From NCBI RefSeq assembly GCF_005117025.1, contig NZ_SWCO01000012.1:1-64000 (forward strand): a stretch of DNA of 64,000 nt. The letters are read 5' to 3'. Positions within the stretch are counted from its first letter, which is position 1. Each line of letters opens with the position of its first letter. Made by a program: the position numbers and the translations under genes. Source of the stretch: Alteromonas portus. GTDB lineage: Bacteria; Pseudomonadota; Gammaproteobacteria; Enterobacterales; Alteromonadaceae. The notes under the pieces are model-generated. The model searched no databases and was not told the DNA's origin. It worked only from the letters and a program-made list of their open reading frames with translations. Shown piece by piece: positions 19,739 through 28,633 of this stretch.

Positions 19739-19920
19739 CTTATTTAAAGTATTGATAAATATAGATTTATTTAAAAATGACAGCCTAGCAATTTGTACAC
19801 TTTAATAGCAGATACGATAAATTAGTGTATTTAACTAACTGAATTGTTAAATTGACCACTTTTAATCGTCAGCATTCAATCTTTAGTATTTCAAACATGC
19901 TTACATCATTTTTTAAGCAA

Positions 19921-19943
19921 AAAAAAAGCGCCTTTCGGCGCTT
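19921..19943 (-). terminator. intrinsic terminator
   Basis: The stem AAGCGCC/GGCGCTT with a TTTC loop is followed on the minus strand by a long T run, just after the stop of the gene at 19965. Confidence 0.9.
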
Positions 19944-19964
19944 CTGCTAATTAACAATATTTAT

Positions 19965-20252
19965 CTAGTCTGCATCTTCTTCTGTTGAACTACCGTCTGA
20001 AGTTGCGGCAGCCACTAAATCAGTCACACTGACCTTACCGCTTCCACGTTCTTCTTGTGGGCTAAGTTCAAAGTGATAAGTTGCGTTTGCTACTGCTTGA
20101 TATACGTCAGCCTTAATCTCTTGAGATGTGCTGGCGACTGCATTAGTAACTACATTGGTCAAGAACGATTGAAGCACTGACTCTTCTGCATTTGCTACGC
20201 TGCTTGCCATGCTTGCTGTCAGTAAAGTTGCTGCGATTAGTGAAGTTTTCAT
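19965..20252 (-). CDS. small secreted protein, unknown
   Basis: A 95-residue precursor with a signal peptide (about 1-22, cleavage after ANA). The mature part is Ser/Thr/Ala-rich with an acidic C-terminus (EEDAD) and no cysteine. No family was recognised. It has its own terminator and an AGGGATATC ribosome region. It lies between pspA and dusA but is probably a separate transcript. Confidence 0.7.
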   Translation of the reverse strand: MKTSLIAATLLTASMASSVANAEESVLQSFLTNVVTNAVASTSQEIKADVYQAVANATYHFELSPQEERGSGKVSVTDLVAAATSDGSSTEEDAD

Positions 20253-20371
20253 GATATCCCTCTAAATTTAGTCAGTGCAACAACACGCCGTTGTTGCGAT
20301 ACTTAGAGGATTGCGAGAGCTGTGCCAACTCCTTAAAAACAACTTAAGCAGCTGATATATATAAACTTTAA

Positions 20372-20396
20372 GAAAAGCTCGCGTAAACGCGAGCCT
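20372..20396 (-). terminator. intrinsic terminator of dusA
   Basis: The stem GCTCGCG/CGCGAGC with a TAAA loop is followed on the minus strand by a T-rich run, 50-70 bases beyond the dusA stop. Confidence 0.85.
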
Positions 20397-20444
20397 TTAG
20401 CTAAATTGAACAAATATTAAACTTTGGTCAAAAGTACTAAGTTA

Positions 20445-21455
20445 TTAGTCTTTTTGACTATTGTACTCAGCAACTTCTTTTTGCGCGCTCTCAACAGCGT
20501 CGAGTGCATTCAAAAGTAAATTAGGATCTGGACTCTTACCCGTACCATTTTGACTTAGATATCTACGCCAAATGCGTCCACCCGCTTGCCCTTGATAAAG
20601 GCCCAAAATATGCCGTGCAGCATGCCAAGGTTTAAAATATGGGTCCTCTTGACGTTCAATGTATTGCTGCATTTGAAGCACTATCTCACGTCGCGACAAA
20701 CTCTGAGCATTAGTATCGCCAAATATGTCTTTATCAACGGTAGACATGATATACGGGTTTGCGTAAACCTCGCGTCCTACCATAACACCGTCAACGTTCT
20801 CTAGTTGTTGCTGAGTTTCAGCAAGTGTTTTAATACCGCCGTTAATGCTAATAGATAACTCAGGGCGCGCCTGCTTTAGCCTGTGAACTCGAGGGTAATT
20901 CAAAGGCGGAATTTCACGATTTTCTTTTGGGCTTAAACCTTGTAACCACGCTTTTCTTGCATGAACGATAAAGGTGTCACAGCCAGCGTCTGCCACTACA
21001 TCGATAAAGCGAGCAAAGTCTTCATCTTCGTCCATATCGTCAATACCAATTCGGCATTTTACCGTCACGGGAATATCTACCGCTGCCTGCATAGCCTTAA
21101 CGCAACTTGCTACTACCTCTGGCTGAGCCATCAAACAAGCACCAAAACTGCCATTTTTAACTCTATCGCTTGGGCAGCCTACGTTTATGTTGACTTCATC
21201 GTAGCCGCGCTCTTGTGATAATTCAGCACACTTGGCCATGTCAGACGGGTCACTGCCTCCCAATTGAACCGCCACAGGGTGTTCTTCTTGGTTATAGCCA
21301 AGGTAATCGCCTTTACCATAAATAATCGCGCCTGTAGTGACCATTTCAGTGTAAAGCAGCGTGTGCTTAGACATTAATCGTAAAAAGTAGCGACAATGCC
21401 TGTCTGTCCAATCCAGCATGGGGGCGACTGAAAATCTTCTATCTAATGATTTCAT
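20445..21455 (-). CDS. dusA: tRNA-dihydrouridine(20/20a) synthase DusA
   Basis: A 336-residue FMN enzyme reducing uridines 20/20a in the tRNA D-loop with NADPH. It has APMLDWTDRHCRYF at the N-terminus and NVGCPSDRV followed by GSFGACLM around the catalytic cysteine, plus the Dus-type barrel and helical domain. The first 15 or so codons double as the attachment site of an integrative island. The element inserted at the 5' end has supplied a new start of the gene while keeping the frame. Two partial copies of the 5' end survive at 29.47 and 41.53 kb. The promoter now in use must come from island 1 (21456-21660). Confidence 0.95.
   Translation of the reverse strand: MKSLDRRFSVAPMLDWTDRHCRYFLRLMSKHTLLYTEMVTTGAIIYGKGDYLGYNQEEHPVAVQLGGSDPSDMAKCAELSQERGYDEVNINVGCPSDRVKNGSFGACLMAQPEVVASCVKAMQAAVDIPVTVKCRIGIDDMDEDEDFARFIDVVADAGCDTFIVHARKAWLQGLSPKENREIPPLNYPRVHRLKQARPELSISINGGIKTLAETQQQLENVDGVMVGREVYANPYIMSTVDKDIFGDTNAQSLSRREIVLQMQQYIERQEDPYFKPWHAARHILGLYQGQAGGRIWRRYLSQNGTGKSPDPNLLLNALDAVESAQKEVAEYNSQKD
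21406..21428. repeat. att site A (inside intact dusA)
   Basis: The core GTCCAATCCAGCAT (21406-21419) followed by GG-GCGAC is repeated exactly over 14 bases at 29466-29479. It encodes the DusA residues around APMLDWTD. dusA is an established integration target for a class of tyrosine integrases that use its 5' end. Confidence 0.8.
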
Positions 21456-21558
21456 TAGCTTTTCCTGTTAATTCATTATTTTTCATATAGATAAAAGACA
21501 ACTTCTGACGTTACGTTTTGATCTATTTTTGTATATCTATGACTATTTTCAATAAAAA

Positions 21559-21589
21559 TGTCCCCTAGGGAACATCAAAAAGGGACATT
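21559..21589. promoter_or_regulatory. palindromic sites in the dusA-integrase divergent promoter region
   Basis: A near-perfect palindrome TGTCCCCTAGGGAACA (21559-21574) is followed by a third half-site, GGGACATT (21582-21589), and by GTACCC. It lies between the divergent dusA and integrase genes. A related sequence, GTCCCCATAAAGGGAAC, lies upstream of the second, broken integrase (29611-29627). An operator or integrase arm-binding role is inferred. Confidence 0.45.
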
Positions 21590-21660
21590 TCTGTACCCTA
21601 CCACTTACTACTTTGATAGTATGAACACACTAATTCTACTACAAATTGAGATATGAAATC

Positions 21661-22809
21661 ATGGCTACAGTTTCTATTGAGACGAGAAAACTCAAAAGCG
21701 GATGTTCTTATAGAGCTAGGGTTAGAATTACAAAGCGTGGAAAGGTTATTGATAAATCTGAAAAGACCTTTAAAAACAGAGAATCAGCCGAAAATTGGGC
21801 AAAGAAGAAGGCTAAGCAACTCGAAACTAAGCAAGAAGAAATAGCTAATGGAACATACTACTCTGAATATAAAGAAGATCTAAGAGATGTCACCGTTGGT
21901 GAGCTGATACATGAATATCTGCAAAACCCATTAACCTCAAAAGACCTAGGAAGGACCAAAGGCTATGTCCTACAAGCTCTACTAAATTATGACATAGCGA
22001 ATAAAATAGTTAGTTCACTACAAGCATCTGATTTAATTGAACATTGTCAAACTCGACTCAGTGACGAAAGTGCTCCATCGCCACAAACTGTATATCATGA
22101 CGTCACTTATCTACATTCTGTGATCAAAAGAGCAAAACAAGTATTTAAAGTCAAAGCGAACTTGAGCTATCACGAAGAAGCGATACCTGAGTTAGTTTCT
22201 TTAAAACTAATTGGGAGATCTGGAAAAAGAAGTAGAAGACCCACCAGAGAAGAACTCCGAATGCTTAAGGATAGATTAAAGCAAAGAGAAACACAGCGGA
22301 CATCTAAGATACCTTACTCAGATATCCTTGATTTTTCAATTTACACAGCAATGAGAATTGGTGAAATAACAGAACTAAAATGGTCAGACGTAGATCATGA
22401 AAATAAAACAATTATTGTCAGAAGCAGGAAGGACCCTCGAAAAAAGCAAGATAATAATTGGGAGGTCCCGCTACTTGGTGAAGCATACTCGATATTAATT
22501 AGTCAAAAGGAAAAACAAGATAATCCAGATGAAATCTTAATATTTCCATTCAACCCTAGAAGTATCACTGCAGGTTGGCAGAGGGTAAGAGCCTCTTTAG
22601 GTATTGAAGACCTCAGGTACCATGATTTACGCAGAGAAGGTGCTTCTAGATTAGCTGAGCAAGGATACGATATCAGAACCGTAGCTAGAATCACGGGGCA
22701 CAAAAATTTAAATATTTTATATGATGTTTACTCATCAATAGAGATAAAGAAATTTTCTAAATTAGAAAATGAAAAATATGAAAAATCACAATCGCAATCA
22801 ATAGACTGA
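21661..22809 (+). CDS. tyrosine recombinase/integrase (dusA-associated type)
   Basis: A 382-residue phage-type integrase. An N-terminal arm-binding domain (SIETRKLKSGCSYRARVRI) precedes a core-binding domain (about 90-185) and a catalytic domain with Arg in TAMRIGEITEL, HDLRREGAS (H-x-x-R), GHKN, and the nucleophile Tyr in ILYDVYSS. All catalytic residues are present, so it is probably active. The upstream TTG at 21646 is in frame, but the ATG at 21661 is natural. Its position next to dusA defines island 1. Confidence 0.93.
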   Translation: MATVSIETRKLKSGCSYRARVRITKRGKVIDKSEKTFKNRESAENWAKKKAKQLETKQEEIANGTYYSEYKEDLRDVTVGELIHEYLQNPLTSKDLGRTKGYVLQALLNYDIANKIVSSLQASDLIEHCQTRLSDESAPSPQTVYHDVTYLHSVIKRAKQVFKVKANLSYHEEAIPELVSLKLIGRSGKRSRRPTREELRMLKDRLKQRETQRTSKIPYSDILDFSIYTAMRIGEITELKWSDVDHENKTIIVRSRKDPRKKQDNNWEVPLLGEAYSILISQKEKQDNPDEILIFPFNPRSITAGWQRVRASLGIEDLRYHDLRREGASRLAEQGYDIRTVARITGHKNLNILYDVYSSIEIKKFSKLENEKYEKSQSQSID

Positions 22810-23401
22810 TTTTCAAATGACAATAGAAGAATCTTGACGGGGGGGTGAACTGCAAGGACGCATTAACCTGTCATAAAAAGTATTGCAAAGGCGTTCACCT
22901 ATTTATCAGGCATCTATTTCTGCAGTGTTTTTATGGGGGGCATAACTGCTGAGCTGATCAAACTCACTGACTTGGGGGGCATCACTCCCAGACCTTGAAA
23001 AGATCCGACTACAAGTTCTTCTAGTCGCAAAGTTCAATCTTAATAAGATTGAATTAATAAATTTTCACCTCTAAACCTGTTTATACTAACTATAGTACAT
23101 CCCGTCTTAATGCAGGTAGAACGCCATTGGTTTATTTTTTATTTGCTCAGTCAAAGACTAAACGCCCTGCTTTTTACTAGTGCTGGTTGGTTAACCCGTA
23201 TTCTAGGTGTGGAAATAAACATAAACACACTTCTTAATAAGATAGGTACCACATAATTCAAATACTTCAATAAGTTAAGGTAACTTATTTTTTGTTTGTA
23301 GTTTTTCTGCTGACGAACGTTCTGTTGTTGTGTATCGCAAAACGATACCGAAAATTAGCAAATTTTTTATTTATAAGGCCTATTCTGCGAAACTGGGAGC
23401 C
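22810..23401. other. non-coding island region with G-tracts and palindromes
   Basis: No gene is seen in this 590-base gap. It holds three G runs of 6-7 (about 22840, 22936, 22974), the last two in repeats reading GGGGGGCAT-x-ACT. It also has a perfect 21-base palindrome (TTCAATCTTA-A-TAAGATTGAA, 23033-23053), the inverted repeat CGACTA/TAGTCG just before it, and a terminator-like hairpin AATAAGTTA-AGG-TAACTTATT with a T run (23269-23295). A small repeat GTATCG/CGATAC follows near 23333. The density of symmetry suggests a transfer, replication or regulatory region. Confidence 0.5.
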
Positions 23402-23923
23402 CTAAACTGGTTTACGTTTTGTTAAATCAGTTGAAGGTCTAAGGGATTTTGAAATAACAGTTTCACTGAGTGAACTACCCGACTCCCCCTTAGCTAAGTA
23501 TTGCTTTCGAGACTCAGCATTTAGATAGAAAATACTTTCTAGGTAACTAAGTTGTGCTTTTGTCACTGTATTTGAATCATACTTGGTTTCAGCTAAAGCT
23601 TGTATCGCTAGCTCGATAGTCAGACCTGCATTTATAAATGTGAGCAATGTATAAGATTGGTGTTCGCTTTCATCAGCGCTAATAATATTATCGACAATGG
23701 CGCAGACCCTTTGTGATGACCAGCATCTTTCCTTGTCAAAGTAGCTATCTATAGCCGATGCAGCGCTAGCTAACGATACACTCTGTAGAAGTGGAATGAG
23801 CTTTGGCTCAACCAATAAAAGTTGCGTTACCTCACTTTTGAGCCAGTTAGTATTCTCAAGTCGTAAAGCGTCAATCAGTTTAATCGTTATTTTTTCATAA
23901 ATGTCACAGTTGCCGTTATTCAT
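23402..23923 (-). CDS. island hypothetical protein
   Basis: A 173-residue, mostly helical, soluble protein without a recognised family. It lies about 95 bases downstream of the relaxase-like gene on the same strand and could be its accessory. The tail is basic and Ser/Thr-rich (residues about 155-173). No strong ribosome site is visible at the ATG. Function unknown. Confidence 0.6.
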   Translation of the reverse strand: MNNGNCDIYEKITIKLIDALRLENTNWLKSEVTQLLLVEPKLIPLLQSVSLASAASAIDSYFDKERCWSSQRVCAIVDNIISADESEHQSYTLLTFINAGLTIELAIQALAETKYDSNTVTKAQLSYLESIFYLNAESRKQYLAKGESGSSLSETVISKSLRPSTDLTKRKPV

Positions 23924-24018
23924 AATCTTATCGTTTGTTATATAAATAGGATTACATATTGCAAATGCTTTTCAACGCATGGCATTGGCATTTATGGAAG
24001 AAGTGAATAAATAATGAA

Positions 24019-24900
24019 TTAATTTTTCTTTCTACGCCTGCGCTTTCTTTTGGGTGATACTTTTGAATTATCTGGCATTACATTATTCAGCTGCTCAACT
24101 TTTTCAATAATAGGCATCAATTCAGTATCACACTTTTCTGATAAGTCATTTAGTGTATCGAGCTCCATTGCTACTTCGATAGCACGCTGTTCGCTAGGTA
24201 CAGGTAAAGATGCCAGGTAATTATTTGCCCAGTGCTGGATCGACCTAAACACAGTCTGATACTTAGCTTTCAGTTGATTCACCTTCTTTTCAATTAGTTT
24301 GGCTTTCTCTATTCTGACAACCCAGTAAGGTTTGTTGTATTTCTGTCTTCGTCTGGGTGAGTAATTGTAGTTATCTTCTCCTACAGTTATACGAATCCCA
24401 TCGTTCAAAGCTCTTTTTACAATATGAGTAACTGCATACTGAGTGATTTTCTTTTGGTAGACGTCATCAATTACATTTGAGACAAGAAGATGAACATGAG
24501 AGGGTTTATCTTGTGAAGATGACTCATCATGAAGTACTGCATAAGCGTGTTGTTTTATCGAAGCTGCGTCCGTGCCTATTTCGTTAGCGATAGCCCTATA
24601 AGTAATATTAAGAATTTTTTTCCAATCTTCGGGTGTGGGTTGCTCAATATCTGTTGGTATTGTCATTATGAACGAGGTGCAGTAGTTGCTTATGCCACCG
24701 CCCCTGAGTCCATGTTTGCGCCTTTTATCTTTATGTCTTTCTATTGCTCGTAGGATTTCTTTAGCATTATCAGTAAGTATGCTTATATTCGTGTAATGAT
24801 GAGAAGCTCTGCTTTTGTCTGCCAAGTATTCAACATGGTTCGTAAATCCTTTCTCTGCATTTTTTATTTGTTTAGTTTTAACTATCCAATTTTTTAACAT
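24019..24900 (-). CDS. HUH relaxase/mobilisation-like protein
   Basis: A 293-residue basic protein. The block LHDESSSQDKPSHVHLLVSN (about 123-142) carries the three-histidine pattern of HUH nucleases (His124, His135, His137). A conserved-looking Tyr25 in NHVEYLADKS could be the strand-transfer tyrosine. The C-terminus is a Lys/Arg run (RKRRRRKK). Family relaxases nick one strand at oriT to start mobilisation. It is shorter than most relaxases and has no helicase domain. A Rep-type role remains possible. A candidate oriT lies immediately upstream. Confidence 0.6.
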   Translation of the reverse strand: MLKNWIVKTKQIKNAEKGFTNHVEYLADKSRASHHYTNISILTDNAKEILRAIERHKDKRRKHGLRGGGISNYCTSFIMTIPTDIEQPTPEDWKKILNITYRAIANEIGTDAASIKQHAYAVLHDESSSQDKPSHVHLLVSNVIDDVYQKKITQYAVTHIVKRALNDGIRITVGEDNYNYSPRRRQKYNKPYWVVRIEKAKLIEKKVNQLKAKYQTVFRSIQHWANNYLASLPVPSEQRAIEVAMELDTLNDLSEKCDTELMPIIEKVEQLNNVMPDNSKVSPKRKRRRRKKN

Positions 24901-25384
24901 CTGATAATTTTTTTGTTCTAATTATTTTTTATCATAATTTATATAAAATACAATGAGTTGCATGATTTCTTATTAATAATGATATTACTTACTGAAATAT
25001 CTCGTGCTTAGCAAGATAGGGGCTTTAATTCTTAAACCGCCCTCTTGCAAAAGGGCTGAGCCCCTTTGAACCCTAAATTTCTCCGAAATTTACAAAATAA
25101 AACACGCCAAACCTTTATAACCAGAAAGAATAATCTATAACAAAATGATACATATATATAATACTATTAATTAAGTTCCTGTATTCATAACTAGCCACAG
25201 AGAATATTAATGATTTCACTCACTATTTTTTTAAGAAAAATTGCAACTTTCAAAACAAGAGAGGGAAAGAAAAGTATTATTATAAACATCTGAAAGAAAA
25301 GGAAAAAATACACGCAGCCCAATCATTGATTTTAATATTTATAACCTTAATATATGTTTAGACCAAGAAACATAGGAGATAAAA
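24901..25384. other. non-coding region upstream of the relaxase-like gene, candidate oriT
   Basis: This 480-base gap is AT-rich except for a GC-richer patch at about 25010-25100. The patch contains GCCCT/AGGGC and AAATTT-CTCCG-AAATTT hairpins and the phrase GAGCCCCTTTGAACCC. A hairpin plus a GC-rich stretch directly upstream of a relaxase gene is the usual oriT arrangement. No nick site can be assigned. The right part is A-rich leader for the gene at 25385. Confidence 0.4.
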
Positions 25385-25645
25385 ATGGTTCTATTCGAAG
25401 AAATAAAAAAAGAAATAATAAGGCTTGGAAAAGCCAAATCTGCTTATATTTTAGCTCGAGCTTCAGCATCAGCTTGTAATTCTGAATATGGTGTAAGCCT
25501 TTTACAAATTTCTGTCGGACTCGATAAGAGAAACAAGTTACTTGCAGCACGACTATTTAATATTAGAAATGAGCCAGATTACAGCAATCACTCCCAACAC
25601 ATGATGCTTGATTGGCTTGAAAATAACGACTGGATTACACGATAA
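25385..25645 (+). CDS. small island protein, unknown
   Basis: An 86-residue protein starting at an ATG with AGGAG 7-8 bases upstream. It is basic at the N-terminus and helical, ending in MLDWLENNDWITR. No family was recognised. It precedes the PrtN-like gene by 92 bases on the same strand and may share its transcript. Confidence 0.6.
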   Translation: MVLFEEIKKEIIRLGKAKSAYILARASASACNSEYGVSLLQISVGLDKRNKLLAARLFNIRNEPDYSNHSQHMMLDWLENNDWITR

Positions 25646-25737
25646 ATATAAAAATAAAGAGCAAAGAAAATAATTATAAAAACTGATACAAAAAATTTAA
25701 ATTGAACATTTCTTTACTCCTCAATATTGGAGTAAAC

Positions 25738-26019
25738 ATGAATAAAAATAATTACAATACTTTAACACTTCACCTTCTGTTAGGCACGTATGGAGGTAGA
25801 GTTTTAATACCGTTAGAAGAAATTTGTTATGAGATTTTTGGACTTTCCTTAAATACAGCAAAACGGCAAGCTAAAAAGGAGTTACTGCCCGTACCCTGTA
25901 TAAAGTCTGGCTCAAGTCAGAAAAGCCCTTTGATGGTTAGTATTTATGATTTAGCAAACTACATGGATAAAAGTAGAGCTATTGCGTACAATGAATGGAG
26001 AAAAGCTAGAACCTTCTAA
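25738..26019 (+). CDS. PrtN-like (pyocin activator family) regulator
   Basis: A 93-residue protein resembling the pyocin activator PrtN family: HLLLGTYGGRVLIPLEEIC at the start, a helix-turn-helix-like centre (LNTAKRQAKK), and the C-terminal IYDLANYMDKSRAIAYNEW. PrtN proteins are small DNA-binding activators. In Pseudomonas they turn on pyocin genes after RecA-dependent loss of PrtR. No pyocin genes are present here, so it probably activates island genes. The ATG at 25738 has GGAG just upstream; a TTG at 25702 is ignored. Confidence 0.7.
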   Translation: MNKNNYNTLTLHLLLGTYGGRVLIPLEEICYEIFGLSLNTAKRQAKKELLPVPCIKSGSSQKSPLMVSIYDLANYMDKSRAIAYNEWRKARTF

Positions 26020-26059
26020 TGGTTTCTACAAGCCCTGTAATCTGCGAGTCCGATAAGTG

Positions 26060-26749
26060 ATGGTTAAAAGCAATAGAGCAAATCTCATGCTTCTTAGCTT
26101 ATCGGCTTTATTACAAGCTGATAAGGTTTTGGTCTTCCTGTATAGTCACGATAAATTTGATGTAACACACTTTGATATGACGATCGTACTTAACGACACC
26201 TCAATTCGTGAAGAACTCAAGACGTTTCTCAACTCTTCTTCGATACGCCCAAGAAAAATTATTGATGAACTTCATGTACACAGAGGAAATGCAATCGCAG
26301 ATGTAGTGGCTTTGTATAAGGAAGCTCATTGCTTTGAAATTAAAGGAGAAACAGACAATCTATCACGAATTAGAAAGCAATCTCAGTTTTTTGATTTAGC
26401 TTTTAAAAAGGTTACGTTAGTTACAACAGAAAATCATCTAAAACAAGCAATGATTGTTGCACCTATTCACTGGGGAATATTGTTAACTTATCAAAAAGGC
26501 TCTGTAGTTAAATTAAAGTACATTAGAAAAACAGGTAGAAATCCTCATTTTAGGAAAGACGTTGCAGCGCTCACTTTATGGAAACATGAAATGTTAGAGC
26601 TTAGTGCATCCAGTGGGCTAGAATCTTCACCTAGAGCCAATAAAAGCAGTCTATCCTCCGCACTAGCCTCTAATTTGCCAGAAAAGGCACTTAATGAGGG
26701 CATTGCGAATCTACTGGTGAATCGAACTAAAAATAGTCATTCATCATGA
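26060..26749 (+). CDS. sce7726-family PD-(D/E)XK nuclease-like protein
   Basis: A 229-residue protein. The segment IIDELHVHRG (Glu70), IADVVAL (Asp81) and FEIKGE (Glu93, Lys95) forms the E...D...ExK pattern of PD-(D/E)XK nucleases and matches the sce7726 family. That family is often found in accessory islands and has no established function. The C-terminal 50 residues are Ser/Asn-rich and perhaps disordered. Its 3' end overlaps the convergent Beta-family gene by 23 bases. The start is ATG 26060 (a GTG at 26057 is adjacent); the ribosome site is weak. Confidence 0.65.
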   Translation: MVKSNRANLMLLSLSALLQADKVLVFLYSHDKFDVTHFDMTIVLNDTSIREELKTFLNSSSIRPRKIIDELHVHRGNAIADVVALYKEAHCFEIKGETDNLSRIRKQSQFFDLAFKKVTLVTTENHLKQAMIVAPIHWGILLTYQKGSVVKLKYIRKTGRNPHFRKDVAALTLWKHEMLELSASSGLESSPRANKSSLSSALASNLPEKALNEGIANLLVNRTKNSHSS

Positions 26750-27788
26750 ATTCAATGTGAAGATTAATTAGTGCCTTCGGTATTGTACTGGGTGTGACCT
26801 GTTTTCCAGTTGTTGTTCTAGCTTTTTCATCGATATACTTGTCGCCAAATGAGTATGCAGCTCCTCTAAAAAACGGCTCTGTAATCAAAATGGCAGATAA
26901 GTCATTATACTGTAAGTTTCCTCTTGGATGATTGTCGAGTGCAGCTCCACGTTTTATGTGGACTAGGTTGTCATAACTATAAATTAATCTGGGAGCAGTA
27001 ACTTTACGCATCAAATTACCTTCGAATTCGATATCTGAATAGTTTGGGCTTACTGCTGTGTAATCTCCTAAAACTATATCAGGAAATTCGTTCTGCACTG
27101 AGTGAAAAATAGTCAATTCATTTCTCTCGACCGTTACTTCTTCACTTGGATTCAATAAATCCCTAATTGAAGCCGTAATTGTAGAGCCAGTAACTATCAC
27201 TTCCTCAAAATCATAATCTTCTAAGATCTTCCCCAAAAAGTTTATAATCTGAGCACTCCTACTTCCGACATCAATTCCGAAACATACACGGTTATCAATA
27301 ATCAAATGCATAGTTTTGAAATTACTAGCACAATCACTAATAAGATCTTCAATTTCATCATCTATCAAAGGATAAGATAGGACGTTATCCACTACTATTC
27401 GTATAGCGACTGTATCAGATTGAATTGTTCCATCTGCTTTTTTGCTATTAACTAATTCATTATGGCGTTCACTTCTATCGATGCCGATTACAGGGATAAA
27501 ATAAGAATTTGCAAACGTATCTATTAGAAATGCATAGCTATCATCAGAATTAATTTGTATGCGATCATCGATATCAAAATTATCTAAATAGAAAAAATCT
27601 AATTTGCTTAGATATTTCTGATACTTAGCAAAACACTTTCCAATTGTAGACTCTAAATCTTGCCCTGTTAGATTCTCTTTTCTCGCAATATCAAAAAAAG
27701 GGTACAATTCCTCTTTTGTATGATCTTTCAACTCATCAATTGCAGCAATTTCATTTGTTTTAAACTTTAAAAAAGGTATGTAATCCAT
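26727..27788 (-). CDS. Beta-family protein (phage T4 beta-protein-like)
   Basis: A 353-residue protein reading as a 'Beta protein' family member (Pfam Beta_protein). Its start YIPFLKFKTNEIAAI, a DVGSR-like centre, and an end with ARTTTGKQVTPSTIPKALI fit my memory of the family. Function is not established. sce7725-type relatives of this family are named together with sce7726 proteins, and here the two are convergent neighbours. It is the last gene of the three-gene overlapping operon; its ATG overlaps the ImmA/IrrE stop by one base. No signal peptide. Confidence 0.7.
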   Translation of the reverse strand: MDYIPFLKFKTNEIAAIDELKDHTKEELYPFFDIARKENLTGQDLESTIGKCFAKYQKYLSKLDFFYLDNFDIDDRIQINSDDSYAFLIDTFANSYFIPVIGIDRSERHNELVNSKKADGTIQSDTVAIRIVVDNVLSYPLIDDEIEDLISDCASNFKTMHLIIDNRVCFGIDVGSRSAQIINFLGKILEDYDFEEVIVTGSTITASIRDLLNPSEEVTVERNELTIFHSVQNEFPDIVLGDYTAVSPNYSDIEFEGNLMRKVTAPRLIYSYDNLVHIKRGAALDNHPRGNLQYNDLSAILITEPFFRGAAYSFGDKYIDEKARTTTGKQVTPSTIPKALINLHIEFMMNDYF

Positions 27789-28633
27789 TACAAAAATTCT
27801 CTTACATCATGTTCATTTACTAAATCGGAAAATAAGTCCCAGCGATTAAGCTCCTTCCTAAGTCGCCCAGCAACAATGGCGGGATGAACTCCAATCTCTT
27901 CGGAAAATTTAATAACATTCTCAGGTGTCAAAGAGTACTTGGCAGGGCACGTTCTCCATAAGTTTTTCGGAATAAGAGAATTTAATGCAAGCTTATCAGC
28001 TTCCAACTCAATTATATTTTCGGCAGAATCACTGTCTAAATCATCTATGATTGGTGATGATAACTGTTCACTATGCAATACAAGATGTGAGAGTTCATGC
28101 ATCAGCGTAAACCAAAAATTATCTACTCTACCATACCTCAAACTCATCGCTATTAGTGCCTGTCCTGATTCAAGCAAATAGCAGGCACCATCTAGATTTG
28201 CTCCTTGAAGTGATCTCTCAAAAACTAGAACAATACCTTTAGCTAATAGAATTTCTTCTAATTTTCTTAAATTACTCAGATCTTGTGTTAGCGAGGAGAG
28301 TTCTTTGAGGTCCTGTTTAGAAATTCCCTTAAACTCTACAACATTGTTTAAGGCAACAAACATAGTAGCTAGTTTCTTCGCCCTTCTAAACCACATTAGT
28401 GACAACGTAGAGTTAGAAGAATCACTTTTTCTAAACAAAGTTGGAGTGGCTATATTTTCGTGTATTTCTCTAAAAAGCTGAGCCTTTTCTATGTCTGATT
28501 TAGGTCTTTTCTGCTTTGGCAATTCATTTAATTTTTCTTTGAAAACAGCATAAGATCTCAAGGCATCTGTAAGCTTAAACTCAGATTTTGTTACTGAAAA
28601 GTCATCAATATGGTCTGATATTTCTTTTTTCAT
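27788..28633 (-). CDS. ImmA/IrrE-family zinc metallopeptidase
   Basis: A 281-residue protein with the zinc-protease signature HELSH (179-183) and a downstream EAD motif (Glu211) as third ligand, as in ImmA/IrrE (COG2856). In Bacillus ImmA cleaves the ImmR repressor of ICEBs1; in Deinococcus IrrE cleaves DdrO after DNA damage. No Xre DNA-binding domain is fused here, and none is encoded next door, so the target is unknown. The N-terminal 130 residues are helical and charged. It overlaps the GNAT gene by 4 bases (ATGA). Confidence 0.85.
   Translation of the reverse strand: MKKEISDHIDDFSVTKSEFKLTDALRSYAVFKEKLNELPKQKRPKSDIEKAQLFREIHENIATPTLFRKSDSSNSTLSLMWFRRAKKLATMFVALNNVVEFKGISKQDLKELSSLTQDLSNLRKLEEILLAKGIVLVFERSLQGANLDGACYLLESGQALIAMSLRYGRVDNFWFTLMHELSHLVLHSEQLSSPIIDDLDSDSAENIIELEADKLALNSLIPKNLWRTCPAKYSLTPENVIKFSEEIGVHPAIVAGRLRKELNRWDLFSDLVNEHDVREFL

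Noticed and set aside
22835..22985. G-run repeats as a CRISPR array
   Set aside because: Only two or three short repeats, uneven spacing, and no cas genes.
25738..26019. Pyocin or prophage region suggested by the PrtN-like gene
   Set aside because: No tail, lysis or PrtR-type genes occur within the island.
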